Source: Epiperipatus broadwayi
Taxonomy: Eukaryota > Onychophora > Udeonychophora > Euonychophora > Peripatidae
DNA: 64,000 nt
Reading direction: 5' to 3'
NCBI GenBank assembly: GCA_028023455.1
Contig: JAQFVV010006208.1
Coordinates: 4,634,963-4,698,962, forward strand
Under the pieces are notes generated by a model. The model did not search any database, was not told the origin of the DNA, and saw only the letters and a program-made list of their open reading frames with translations. The translations under genes and the position numbers were made by a program. Below, piece after piece: positions 9,804 to 20,875 of this stretch; the first letter of the stretch is position 1, and each line of letters starts with the position of its first letter.

Positions 9804-11168
9804 GTAAGTATGCAACAATTGCAGTATTATCTCACTAAGTTGGAATAATGATTTATAAATAAATAAATGGCGCTGCTTATCTTAGTCTTTAGTTTAGTAC
9901 AGGGTCTCAACCATTTTTTAACTATCATCCCATTCTTAAAGAGTTTTTAGACAAAATTTTTCGTAATCGCCCTCATGAAATTTCAAAGAAGAAGATATTA
10001 TGTAGTTTCTCTTTTTATTTAGCCAGTTTTGAAAAACCATGATTGTAATCCCAACATTCTGTTGCCTCCAAAATTTAATTTTTATTCCTAAGAGGGCAAT
10101 TTCCTTCTGTTGAGAATATTTGGTTTAATACTGAAAAAAAAAAAGTTCCTTTTGCATTTACATAACTGATCTGGTTATTACTTCCTTTTTTATTTTTTAT
10201 TTTTTTTTTAATTTGAAATTTTAAGAACTGCTATTACTAATTGTCGTAGTTAATACTGCGAATTTTGATCTTTCTCGATAAGAAAGCAATGTAATCGCCA
10301 ATTCTCATGTGTTGCATAGCATTCAGCTCATAATAATGTTTACTTTCCTCATGTGGTATCATATTTTATACCTATTTTAAAAGGTAAATTTGTGAGAAAG
10401 AGGGGGAATTATTTTTTATTATTTTATTACAATATACATTTGTTTTTTTTTTGTCATTTATTAATTTTTTTTTGTTTTGTAAGTTGCTTCTGACAATTGA
10501 GTGATAATATTTCACATAGTTATTATTCTTAGGAGAGCTAATCATCTCTTATGAAGATCGCATTAAACTTTTTTTTAATTGTTCGCCAGACATTTATTAC
10601 TAGTCGTTTTGGTCATAGAAATGTTCAATTGGGCAATGGCCGATAACGTTTTGTTAAAGCCTTTTGATCTTATATATTTTTCCGTTTATAACAATTTTTT
10701 TTTCCCAAGGTAAATCAACTTATAAAGTATGATTCCAGTTTAGGACAAGAATTATTTTTAAAAGTTTATCAATGAATCAAATTCAGTGTTAGATGTTTAA
10801 TGATAATATTTTACTTCGTTGATCAGTTGTTTTAATGCACAGGATTTAAGCCATTGTGGTCTTTAATACTAAAATTTGTTATATCAATTTTTTTTTAACT
10901 TTTGTCTAAATCCTGATTTCTTGGATAAACAATTTTAAAACAAGCAGCATAATTTTTTTGTAATATATATATAATAATCAATCCTGCATATCGTAAATTC
11001 ATAGTGTTATTACCTAATCTCTTATGAAACTAGGTAAAGTGTTAGTTGGGTAACTCAAGGAAGGCTGAAGAGTTGTGAGTTGGAGTAGTTTGAAGCCTGT
11101 TCATTAAAGTATGAAAATTGGCTATCTTAATATAAAGCTGAGCACTGATTGTATAGATGTGTGGAGAT

Positions 11169-11229
11169 AGTAATCTGGACCAACTGATGAGTGCTGGTTT
11201 AGCACAAAATACTTATATTGGTGATTATT
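11169..11229 (+). ncRNA. Family A hammerhead motif, unit 1 (core mutated)
   Basis: AGTAATC (11169-11175), ACCAA (11179-11183), CTGATGA (11184-11190), perfect stem II GTGCTGGTTTAGCAC, then AAAA (11206-11209) where GAAA is expected, ATACTTAT, A17 at 11217, TTGGT and GATTATT. All stems are intact, but G12, a catalytic-core base, is A; cleavage should be weak or absent. Confidence 0.75.
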
Positions 11230-11309
11230 TATCTTTTCAACATGTATGTGATCAGGTGGATCAGCAATATGAGATGGCTTGGAGAGTTGAGGGTCATGTG
11301 AAAGTCTGT

Positions 11310-11320
11310 GTTCGAATCCC
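11310..11320 (+). promoter_or_regulatory. Pol III box B-like element of family A
   Basis: GTTCGAATCCC matches the tRNA internal promoter box B and sits in a small T-arm-like hairpin (TGTG...CACA). A TGGC-rich box A-like stretch lies about 30 bp upstream (11274-11287). This would allow RNA polymerase III transcription of the 487-bp unit; inferred from motif only. Confidence 0.55.
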
Positions 11321-11655
11321 ACATACGCTACATATATATATGCAGGTTTAAGCCTGTGTAGTGTATTAATTTACATATTGAAACATAGTGTGTCAAAGGT
11401 CTGCCCATCCCTTGCATATGTATGTAAAAATGGATTATTTTCTGTACATGAGGTGTCAGAATGACTAAATGTCAACATGGGTAGGATGACAACCTTGGCA
11501 CTAACGTGGGCTTTGAACATTCCATCATCAAATTTTCAATGAAATGGAAGGCTGAAGAGTTGTGGGTTGGAGTAGTTTGAAGCCTGTCCATTAAAGTATG
11601 AAGATTGGCTATCTTAATATAAAGCTGAGCACTGATTATATATATGTGTGAGGAT

Positions 11656-11716
11656 CGTAATCTAGACCAACTGATGAATGCTGGTTTAGCACGAAATACA
11701 TATATTGGTGTTTATT
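11656..11716 (+). ncRNA. Family A hammerhead motif, unit 2 (core intact)
   Basis: ACCAA (11666-11670), CTGATGA (11671-11677), ATGCTGGTTTAGCAC, GAAA (11693-11696), self-complementary ATACATAT, A17 at 11704, TTGGT (11705-11709) pairing fully with ACCAA. Stem II has an A-C first pair but TGCT/AGCA remain; the outer part of stem I has several mismatches. Best candidate for activity within the tandem. Confidence 0.78.
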
Positions 11717-11849
11717 TATATCAGAATAAATCATTTCAGTAAAGAATCAGAAATATCCCAACATATAGCATCTACAGAGTTCTTAGATTAGTATATATAT
11801 ATATACAATACAAATAAAATGTTGTTAATTAAAAAAACTATTGTAATAA

Positions 11850-12230
11850 CAAAAAATAATAAATAAAATGATAATTAACTATTATATACAGTCTATCTAT
11901 CCGCAGAAGTACTTTCGGTTAATTCCTTAACCCTCCTCAACTGCTATTAAATTCACAAAACAAAACAGAAGCAAGGTCATCAACTCAAATCCCATGAATC
12001 TCGAATGTTAGCAGCTTGTCAAATAGAAGTAAAATGAATATAATTAATAGACAAGCTGCTAATATTAAAATTCAGGATTCTGGGATTTGAGTTGATGAGG
12101 TTTGCTTCCATTTTGTTTTTTGAATTGAACGGGTTAACGAATTAACCAGAAGTACTTCTGTGAATTGATAAACTGTATACAATAGTTAATTACCATTATA
12201 TTTATTATTTTTATTGTTATTATATATATA
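11850..12230. repeat. Palindromic repeat, about 170-bp arms
   Basis: The left arm (AATTAACTATTATATACAGT, then GAAGTACTT, then CCTCAACT and GGCAGCTTGTC-like segments) is repeated inverted on the right up to 12225. The centre is near 12035. The outer AATTAACTATTATATACAGT block recurs many times at 57395-57860. No ribozyme core or coding frame seen. Confidence 0.7.
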
Positions 12231-14335
12231 TGGCTATAAAAATAAGTTTGCTATTAATTAAAAGAAGACTCTTTGTTTTCACTTTTTGAGAGGACAAATT
12301 TATAATATTCACATTGACAAGCTGATAATTGTTTACTGTGTACACACACATACACTCACACACACATATATATATATCTTAAGGGATAAATAAAGGTGTG
12401 TGTGCAGGCTGTTAATATTAATATGCTAAAATACTCTAGAAATAAAACAGCAAATTAATTGTGCAGAAAAGAAATAAAACTTACTGAAAATAGCAACAGT
12501 CTAATTTGCATGTTAATGAAAGTTACTTTAACCAAACTGATAAAGAGTCTTCAGAAGAGTTAAGCAGTGTGAAAATAATATCAGTAATGAAAGAAAACCA
12601 AAAGTAAACTAGTGAAAGTGAAGTTGTCCTGGATATTAATAAAGAAGAGGTTTAGTCACAAATCTAATCGGACTATCTCTGAAATAATGTGTGTGAGCAG
12701 TAAGGTGCTTACAAAATATAGAATTACAAAACTGCTGAGTTAAAGAGACTATATATTTTACCCTCTAAGGAGATAATGAACTGTAAGAAGATCCAAGTGA
12801 TCTTATACTCAACTAGCAAACTAGCAAGTTGAACTACTAATATCTTTCCGATATCAATTATGATTATTATTCAGAGTAAATAAACTCAAGTTTTATTTAA
12901 ACTTTTGTTATGTTTTTTTTTTAATTTAAAAAAATATAATTGTTCAACTGCCAACTGATTGCATGGCCATTAATATATTATCCAAGCCAAAAGTTAATGA
13001 AGATTTTTCTGCGTCCATTATCTGACCGATCACTATATTAAATTCTCTTTAGATTGTACTCAAAATAATAAATACCATTCCATTTTTAAACTTGTATGTT
13101 AATGCTATGTATCTGCTATAAAAAAAAAACAATGTACCAAGTCACAGCAAAATATAATAACTGGAAATTAAATAAATTCAACTACCCAATATAATGAAAA
13201 TTACTTAATTATTGAATAAACAGATAAACTATATAAAGCACTAGACAATCCATATTAACATTTAAAATTCACTTATCATACTGTTCTCAACTTATAAATG
13301 AATTTCACTAGAAACATTTCTATTTTTCTTATTCCATAACATTAATTAATAGTCTAAACGACAAAATGAAGTAATATTATCCTCCGGTAGTAATTCCTCT
13401 GCGAGTCTTCTCAGGTGTATAAAAATAATAAGATCAGGACAATCTGTATGAAATCCTAACGAGTTCATTAACCATCAAGTAACTGGTTATGAAACTCCTC
13501 AATGATTGCTACTAACACTCACAGTGATCTTATTCCGCTAAATGTTCGATGACAGAGAACATCTCCCATGAAAAGCAATAAAGACGCAGAACTTTTTTCA
13601 CAAAAAATTCTCCCTATTTATATGTCCCTGCATATTATCTTATCTTTACACTAATTTAATCTTGACTTACATATTTAATTAGTGTATTTTCATTTAATCC
13701 AAAACAACATTAATTAACGAACAGGATTTTAGCATTTCAAAATTCCATAATTAATTATTTCTTATTAAACAAACAACTATACTTTTGTTTTTGTTAATTT
13801 AAGCAATCTTTTTCTATAATTAATTATTTCTTCTCTTTTTTTCTGGAATACTTTACTTTTTCTTTGAAAACAAGGTGCTTATATGATTGCCAACTTTTAC
13901 GTTTTCGGTGACTACAATTTATTATTATACAATCGTTTTTCTATTTTCAACTACCAAATAACTTCTTGTTTTAGATAAATATAACACAGTCAACTTTTTA
14001 CTTTTTTTTTCATCCATTATTTTATTTTCTATTTTAACTCCACTCCCCTCCACATCTACATTTCAACACTTAACAATATACTTTTTTTTTGTTTAATTCT
14101 TCCAGTTTTTTTCTTTTTACAAAGCTCTGCTTTTTAGAATATTTCATTAGCTTTTTTCTAATTTCAGTGGCACATAAAATATTATTAAAATATATTGCAT
14201 TATTGTGCAAAAATCTATATGCAGTGGTACCACTCACAGTATTTGGCATCAAAGCCCTTCTTGGATGACATATATATATTCATTATTATATATATTAAAA
14301 TTTCTTTCCACTTTTCCTTCTTATTTGCATTGCTG

Positions 14336-14660
14336 AATTATATATAATATACTCACCATATATACCTTAATTGACACTCTACAATACAGTTTAACATATG
14401 ATTTATTTATCTCCTCTTACAGTTTCAACTGTCCAGCAGTCATCATCAGAGCTACAACATTTAAACATACACAATTAATATTAATACATACAATTAATAT
14501 GTATAGATAGGTATTAATTGTATATGTTTAAATGTTGTAGCTCTGATGATGACTGTTGGGCAGTTGAAACTGTAAGCAAGAGAAGATAAAATAAATCATA
14601 TGTTGAACTGCATTGTAGAGTATCAATTAAGATGTATATGGTGTATTATATTATATGTAT
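14336..14660. repeat. Family D palindrome with outward hammerhead-like cores
   Basis: Arms of about 150 bp around a short AT spacer. The right arm has CTGATGA (14543-14549), one extra T, GACTG/CAGTT stem, GAAA (14566-14569), CTGT and A17 at 14574, then AGC pairing with GCT just before the core. The left arm has the same on the minus strand. Stem I is only 3 bp, weaker than in families A and B. Confidence 0.75.
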
Positions 14661-14734
14661 TAATGAAATTTCTTCAGTTTACATTGAAACACATATAGAT
14701 TTTATTTATTCTTCCTTTAGATTTACACAATTTT

Positions 14735-15370
14735 GGAACACACACTTATAAATTACTTTTTAAGAAAAATTTTGACAAATTAGCAAGAATATTCACAGAC
14801 ATGCATACACAATACTAATAGAAAGGATTGAGGATAGTTTGCTTTCTTTTTTTTTAAATGAAAGTTTGTAAAAGTGATGTGTATGTACAATTATAAAAAA
14901 TGTAAGTTAAAATAAAATCATTTATTCCTCTCCTTTACTTTCTGTGCATTTCTTCATATATTCGTATATATTGCTTATAACTTCTTTCATATACAGTTTA
15001 ATGCAAAAAATTTTTTTAATAAAACTTCTTTATTTTCCTGACAATTTCGACTGTCCAGCATTCTTCATCAGAGCAGAGGAAGTTTGAGAAAGCTCTGATG
15101 AAGACTGCTGGACAGTTGAAACTGTCAGAAAAATAAAGAAGTTTTATTAAAATTTTTTTTTACATTAAAGTGTATATGAAAGAAGTTATAAGCAACATAT
15201 ATGAAAATAAAATCAGTTAAGGACCTTTATTTTCAGTTACATCTACACATCACTTTTACAAACTTTCATTTAAAAAAAGAAAACAAAACAAAACCGTCCT
15301 CAATCACATGTTTGTGAATATTTTTGCTGATATATATATATCAGAATTTTTCTTAAAAAGTCATTTGTAA
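14735..15370. repeat. Large family D palindrome (about 300-bp arms)
   Basis: Sequence around 14760-15060 is mirrored at 15110-15370 (for example CACATCACTTTTACAAACTTT at 15248 against its complement near 14860). At the centre the right arm has CTGATGA (15095-15101), an extra A, GACTG/CAGTT, GAAA (15118-15121) and CTGTC. Outer arms differ from 14336-14660, so the core family sits in different long repeats. Confidence 0.75.
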
Positions 15371-15734
15371 TATATGGAAACAAATTAAACAATTTAAAAT
15401 TTGAATCATTAATTTCTTTGATTAATAATTCATATCCAGAATTATCTGTAATCAATCTTGGCATTCAAATTGAAAGTTATTGACAAAACGAAAATCATGC
15501 AGAGCATATTTAATACCCAGAAAGTCAGCTATTTTGCTATTTACTTTATTTTATAGATAAAAGTACAATGGTTAGTTTTTTTAATTGTTCTTGCTTCATC
15601 CTTCCCAATTATTTATTACATTGATTAGTCATAAATCCAAGTCTCAACATGTTTTTGTTTTTTTTTTAACATTTGAAATGGCCTCATTATTGAATAATAT
15701 TTCAATAATTAAATTTTCACAAATTCTAATTCTA

Positions 15735-16860
15735 CCTTTATTGTTAAAGGAGGTTGCCTTGACAACAGATTGAGATTTTTATTGATATTGAGATTGTTCT
15801 AAATGTTGACTAGTGTTAATGATTAATTACAATAAATAAACTAAAATATAAAAGAATCATCGTCTAAAAATTCTTTTCACATTTTTTTTATATCTAGAAT
15901 TTTACATAGGAATATATTTATATATAGTCATATTGTCAAAAAATAATTAATTAAAATTTATTCTCAATAAAAAACGAAAACTGTTGTTTCTCACAATTTT
16001 TTCTCCATTTGAATTAATTACTGTTACTGTTTCAATCAATGAAAGGAGGTAAAAAAAAAAAGAAACATTAATTTCTACAAAAATTTTGGATTGATTTCAA
16101 GCACACTGAGTTCATATTTTAAATCGAAGTACGACAGATTTTAAATAAAAAATGTAAAAAAAGAAAAATCTGATCACTATAATTATGCTAACTTTGATTT
16201 TTTAAAACATATGTATTAAATTATATATACATGTGCACATACTTTTTGCAAATGATATATATAGAATATTTTTCAACAAATAATTATTTAATTGTTTTTA
16301 TCTCTAATTTTTAATGGTTCCTGATATCATTTTTCCATATTTATTATTTATTTTCTCTGATTCATTGAAAAATATTGAATAAACATTTTATTGTTATATT
16401 TTCTTGTGATATTATATTTTTGAGCAATCATATATCATCATAATTAGCAGCTTTTCTATTTCTAAAACATTCTTGCCATAAATCATATAGTCACTTGCTT
16501 TGAAGATATGATGTTGAGCATCCAAATACCATGTTTAACGCAACACTTTTATCTTTGTGAGATTGCAACTTGACCACAGAGATTGAAATTATTGTTATAA
16601 AGAAGTTTAAATAAATCTCTTTAAACAGATAAATATAACTTGTTTTGAATGCAGTCTAATAAATAGTCAATTATAACATTACAAATTGCAATTATAAATT
16701 TCAAATTGCACCCAAAGTATTACTTAAATATAAAGTGTAATAATGCTTAAGGTTAAATTGGTTAGTAAGTAGTCATTAAAAACCAGCTAACACTTAGACA
16801 ATCCAAGTATCAATAACAATCAACAATTTCAAACTATTGTCAAGGCAACTTCGCATTTTA
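15735..16860. repeat. Inverted repeat pair of a dispersed 80-100 bp family
   Basis: AAAGGAGGTTGCCTTGACAA at about 15748 and TTGTCAAGGCAACTT at about 16839 are ends of inverted copies about 1 kb apart. Related copies occur at about 34290-34370 and 62340-62455 (CAACAATCTCAACCTG). Function unknown; possibly one end of a longer element. Confidence 0.6.
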
Positions 16861-16991
16861 GGCACATAGTCTTAAAGTTATAGCCTTAATATATATTGCT
16901 TACGTAATTAGTATGCGCTTTATAAATTATTAATTAAAATAACTATTATATATTATTATCATATTATATAAATTGTTTAATCTTATTGTAG

Positions 16992-17258
16992 CCAAAAGCA
17001 ATCTTTATTTGGATACATTACACCCAGAAGGCCAGAAAGGTATGGAAAAAATTATGGAAGTTGAAGACGCATTACAGAGAACAATTTATCAACCTGAAGA
17101 AATTGAAGTGGGAGGTCCTCCAAGGTTTACAAGTCAATTCCAAAATCTTGATAACTTGTATGAAGGAGACAGTGCTCATTTTGAATGTACTCTTATACCC
17201 GTTGGTGATCAGAGCATGAAGGTTGAGTGGTTATTCAATGGGCAACCACTTAAAGCAA
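16992..17258 (+). CDS. sls: Kettin/titin-like exon: linker plus first half of Ig domain 3
   Basis: Acceptor TTATTGTAG at 16991, donor GTAAGT at 17259; 267 nt, phase 1-1. Linker of about 41 residues from KSNLYLDTLHPEG; the Ig starts at PPRFTSQF. B-strand HFECTL cysteine and VEWLF tryptophan are present. The linker ends with an EEIEVGG stretch richer in acid residues. Confidence 0.92.
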
Positions 17259-17569
17259 GTAAGTGCAGCTTCTTTTGTAATTACATTCATATTTTTAGTT
17301 ATTTTTTTCACTTAAAAATAATTTAAATATTTAAAATGTTTGTTCTTATTATTTTGTTACATAAGAGACCTTAAAAAGAACTACAATTTTTATGCTCAAA
17401 AAATTCTGACTTCTTTTCTATCATTAGGTGAAGACCATATTGCCTTATCTTTATTTTTAAGATTATCCTGGGACTTTAAACTATTGGATAATAATAGTTA
17501 GATACCATTTACTGATATTGCTATTAGAACTGATTTAGAAATGGTGTGTCTCATCAACAGTATTCTGTC

Positions 17570-18700
17570 CTATGGACAGATCAGAGAGTAGTCTCATCAT
17601 CAATTTTTCCACACCATTCTCTTTATTGTCTAGCTCTTCAATTCCATGTAACTCTTCCCAACTCTTATATCCTACAGTAATGTCAATCTTTTTTGGCTTT
17701 TCTTCTTGCTTCTACTCACCACTCTCTCCAAAACATCTTTCATTAAGCTATACTTTATTCTTAATATATATCCAATCCAGTTTCTCTTGCTAATCTTAAT
17801 CAATCTTCTTTTTTCTTTCACTCTTTTCAAAACTTCATTTGTTATTTTATTCATCCAACTGATTTTTCCCATTCCACTTCTCAAATGTTTCTAATCTCTT
17901 CCATGTTTCACAGCCATACACTAGTTACACTCCACACAGACCATTTAATTAATCTTTTTTTTAATTCTCTCTTCAAAGGCCCACAAAATATTTTCTTTCT
18001 CTTAATAAATGCTTTCTTTGACAATGCTATTCTTCTATTATCTTCATTTCTTTATCTGCACTAAACTAACTACCCAAATATCTAAATCGCTTTACCCGTT
18101 GAACTATGTTATCATGGATTCCAATTTGCAATCTTTTTGCATTTCTCCCTGATCTCCAAATCCATATCCGATACATTCTTCCTCTAATTCATTCAACATA
18201 TTCTGAAGACATTGTTCCTCCTCAGCTATAAGAGCCATATCATCTGAAAACCTTACACATTTTATTATTCTACCTCCAACATTTGCTCTCCACAGTTTAA
18301 ATAATTATTTAACATGTCTTCTAAATAAGTAATAAAAATCACAGGTGGTACACTGTCTCCTTTCCTTGCATTCTTTCTCTTTCTATATTCACTTCATCAG
18401 TGCCATTATTCTTCAGTCTAATTCTTCTTCTTCACCCAGTGTACATATTCCAAATCATTTTTTTCTTTTTTCAAAACACTTCTTTATTTTTTTAAGAGGG
18501 TCATAAGTTTAGTCCAGATTACCCTATCAAATGCTTTTTCCAAATCCACAAAACATATACCAATTTATTTATCTTTTCCAATACATCTCTCTACAATTGT
18601 TCTAACAATATCAATAGCATATCTTGTACTTTTCTCTCTCTGAAAACCAAACTGTTCTTTTCCAATATAATACTCTACTTTCCCAGAAATTCTTTGTTAA
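17570..18700 (-). pseudogene. RTE-like non-LTR reverse transcriptase relic
   Basis: On the minus strand, broken frames read QFGFQREKSTR, then CFVDLEKAFDRV, then RFSDDMALIAEEEQ (the DD of the RT active site) and, toward 17672, KRNWIGYILRIKYSLMKDV, the C-terminal tail typical of these endonuclease-reverse transcriptases. Several frameshifts and stops. No endonuclease half or poly(A) tail is recognisable, so it is 5'-truncated and decayed. Confidence 0.8.
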
Positions 18701-18895
18701 AAAAAAATCCTAGGCTTATTTTTTGACTTGAAAAAAATTATATTTTACCTAGACTGGATTTGCATCTCAGGTTGTGGATATGGCAGATGAATCTTATAAC
18801 CATTGATCTCTTAAAATTAATTTTATAATATAAACAATGTTTTAGTTTTAAAAACTTTATTTAAACAATGTAGCATCATCAAAATGTACAAAATT

Positions 18896-19620
18896 CACAG
18901 AGGCTAAACTTTCTATACAGTAGCACTTCTCAGTGCAAGCCAGAGTAATCATTGGATGCAAGAAGGTTTGTGCATAAAATCCCTATCTAGTGCTTATTCA
19001 TCCAATATCCCCAGACTAATTTCTAGCTTGTGCCTTTCACTAATGTGGAGCCTTGGATCTAAGAGCATTGTACCTGGATCTTAGGCTCTAATGTAACCCT
19101 CCAGAAGCCCTCTTTTGCCTTATTAGCCAACTATAAAGCTTTAAGTCCAAAATGAAAACACAGCAATGTTTTCAATTTAAACTCGTTAGCTTATATAATC
19201 ATATAGATTTGAACAAGTTGCCATCCTTTTTGGTGCCTTTAGTTCTTTACTAATCATATTCACTATAATTCACTTGGGAAGGATTGTTATTAAACCATTA
19301 AACATCACATGATCTCCATTCTTTATGCTTACACAAGCTAACACGTAAGCTAAACTCTCCATACAGTAGTACCACTCAGTGCAAGCTAGAGAAATCAATG
19401 GATGCAGGAAAGTTACTGCATAAATTTCTATCTAGTGCCTACTCATCCAATATCCCCAGACTAGTTTCTAGCTTGTGTCTTTCATCGTGGGGAGTCTTCG
19501 ATCTGAGGGCACTGCACTTAGATCTTAGGATCTAATTCAACCCTCCAGCACCACCCCTTACCTATTAGTTAACTATAAAGCTTTGAGTTCAAAATGAAAA
19601 CATAATAATGTTTTAAAGCT
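18896..19620 (-). repeat. Family B tandem repeat, 445-bp period
   Basis: Two direct copies each contain AAACT(T/C)TC(T/C)ATACAGTAG, GTGCAAGC, TCCAATATCCCCAGACTA and an AACTATAAAGCTTT segment. The predicted cleavage points lie at 19013/19014 and 19458/19459 (minus strand), 445 bp apart. Both copies have damaged CTGATGA boxes (ATTAGTGA in one; CACGATGA in the other), so neither should cut today. Confidence 0.83.
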
Positions 19621-19624
19621 CATT

Positions 19625-19860
19625 AGCTCAGATCTAGGTGTACTGCTTTCAGATCCAAGACTCCTCACTGATGAAAGTCATAAGCTCGAAACTAGTCTGG
19701 GGATATTGGATGAGGCACTAGATAGGGATTTTATGGATAAACCTTCTTGCATCCATTGATTATTCTGGCTTCCACTGAGTGGCACTACTGTATGGAGAGT
19801 TTTGCCTGTTTTAATAACTTATGAGCAAGCATAAGAAATTATGATCATGTGATGTTTAGT
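19625..19860 (+). repeat. Family B inverted neighbour copy
   Basis: Same sequence as the tandem at 18896-19620 but on the opposite strand, from AGATCTAGGTGTACTGCTTT to the GTATGGAGAGTTTTGCC terminal segment near 19807. It carries the intact ribozyme at 19653-19711. The three copies form a tail-to-head, then inverted, cluster. Confidence 0.8.
19653..19711 (+). ncRNA. Family B hammerhead ribozyme motif, intact core
   Basis: ATCCAA (19653-19658), internal loop GAC, TCCTCA (19662-19667), CTGATGA (19668-19674), stem II region AAGTCATAAGCTC, GAAA (19688-19691), self-complementary ACTAGT, C17 at 19697, then TGGGGA (19698-19703), loop TA, TTGGAT (19706-19711). TGGGGA pairs with TCCTCA (one G-T) and TTGGAT pairs fully with ATCCAA. 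The stem II closing pair is weak here; family relatives support a GAGCT/AGCTC stem. Sense to the muscle gene. Confidence 0.82.
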
Positions 19861-20045
19861 GGTTTAACATTCTTAAATTCATAGAACACAGAACTTAAAA
19901 TTTTAAAAAAATGTACACCTCCCAAAAAAAAAATAAAAAACTTAATTGGGTTTCACAAACATGAAGATATTATTTTATTTTTATATATTTCATGTTTATA
20001 TTAATTTTAGATAAAATAAAAATACAAATTTCTTTTGCTGCAAAT

Positions 20046-20460
20046 TATAAATTGATAAAAATCAACACTTCTGTTGCTATTTAGCAGATATAATATTATT
20101 AATATATACCATTAAAATAACATCGAGCGCTTTCGACACTAATGTGTCCTTATCAAGGCAGATTTTATAAAACATTGACTCCTTACAAACTTAAAACTCA
20201 CTTTAAAACAACTTGACTATACTAATTGAAAAACTAACTTGTTCAGTGTTAATTACATCATGCAAATCATATTTAATTAAGAAACCCATGAAGCATAAAC
20301 AAACTAGTTTTCCGATTAGTGATGTCTGGTTGTTATAGTGGGTTTTAATGTTTGTAAGGAGTCCATGGTGTTGAAAGCACTTGGCACTTATATTTTAATG
20401 ATACATATTAATAATATCACCTCTGTTAAATAACAGAAGTGTACATTTTTATCAATTAAT
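20046..20460. repeat. Palindrome with hammerhead-like core (minus)
   Basis: Mirrored blocks: ATTGATAAAAAT...ACTTCTGTT on the left and AACAGAAGTGTACATTTTTATCAATTA on the right, and GACTCCTTACAAAC against GTTTGTAAGGAGTC. At 20121-20160 the minus strand has CTTGATAAG, a perfect GACAC/GTGTC stem, GAAA and self-complementary AGCGCT followed by C. The core deviates from CTGATGA, so I call it hammerhead-like only. Confidence 0.6.
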
Positions 20461-20875
20461 TTTAGATAGTAAAGTTTAGCCCTGGGATTTGGTAAAGCAA
20501 GTGCGCAGTATTTTTCTATAGCTTTTAATTAAACAAATTTAACAAAAGTTGCTAGTATTTGAATAGGTTTAATTGCTAAAGTTGTGCTCAATATCTACTT
20601 AGTTTACTTCGTCAACCCTATAATATATTCAGTATTCTTTAGAAATTAACCTTTTACTAGAAAAATGCTTATTTATTTTAGAGAAGAAAAAATGCCAAGT
20701 TTAAACTTAGATACTGGTATCATAATGTGTTGGTATAATACATATTAATTTTCATAATATATTTAGATTATTATCATTCAAACATTGTAATGTCTATCGT
20801 AAATCTGAAAAGTTATACGTGAACTTTTGTTCATTAAAGTCTTACTTGAAATTATAATTGAATATCTTTTTTTAG

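Larger units (their letters stand above)
11040..11720 (+). repeat. Family A tandem dimer, 487-bp period
   Basis: AGGCTGAAGAGTTGTG recurs at about 11062 and 11549, and both units continue with the same ~170 bp through a hammerhead motif. The predicted cleavage points are after 11217 and after 11704, 487 bp apart. Between them lie a tRNA-like T-arm with box B GTTCGAATCCC (11310-11320), a box A-like TGGCTTGGAGAGTT about 30 bp upstream, and about 200 bp of unique sequence. The second unit is cut off after its ribozyme. Confidence 0.88.
9804..16991 (+). other. Intron (7.2 kb) dense in palindromes and hammerhead tandem
   Basis: It contains the family A tandem (11040-11720), a palindrome without clear ribozyme (11850-12230), two family D palindromes (14336-14660 and 14735-15370) and an inverted pair around 15735/16860. 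At 9901 a stretch CAGGGTCTCAACCATTTTTT looks like a hAT-type end without a partner. From 9925-11039, 12231-14335 and 15371-16991 (apart from the inverted pair) nothing coding is recognisable. Confidence 0.8.
17259..20875 (+). other. Intron (3.6 kb): RTE relic, hammerhead family B cluster, palindrome
   Basis: It holds an antisense non-LTR reverse transcriptase relic (17570-18700), the family B cluster (18896-19860) and a palindrome with a hammerhead-like core (20046-20460). From 20461-20875 only AT-rich sequence is seen. Confidence 0.82.

Noticed and set aside
9901-10750. CAGGGTCTCAACC start that looks like a hAT terminal repeat
   Set aside because: No matching inverted end or 8-bp duplication was found downstream, so the element cannot be bounded.
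11274-11325. Possible tRNA gene
   Set aside because: Only a T-arm and box B are convincing; there is no paired acceptor or anticodon stem, and the sequence is part of the family A repeat.
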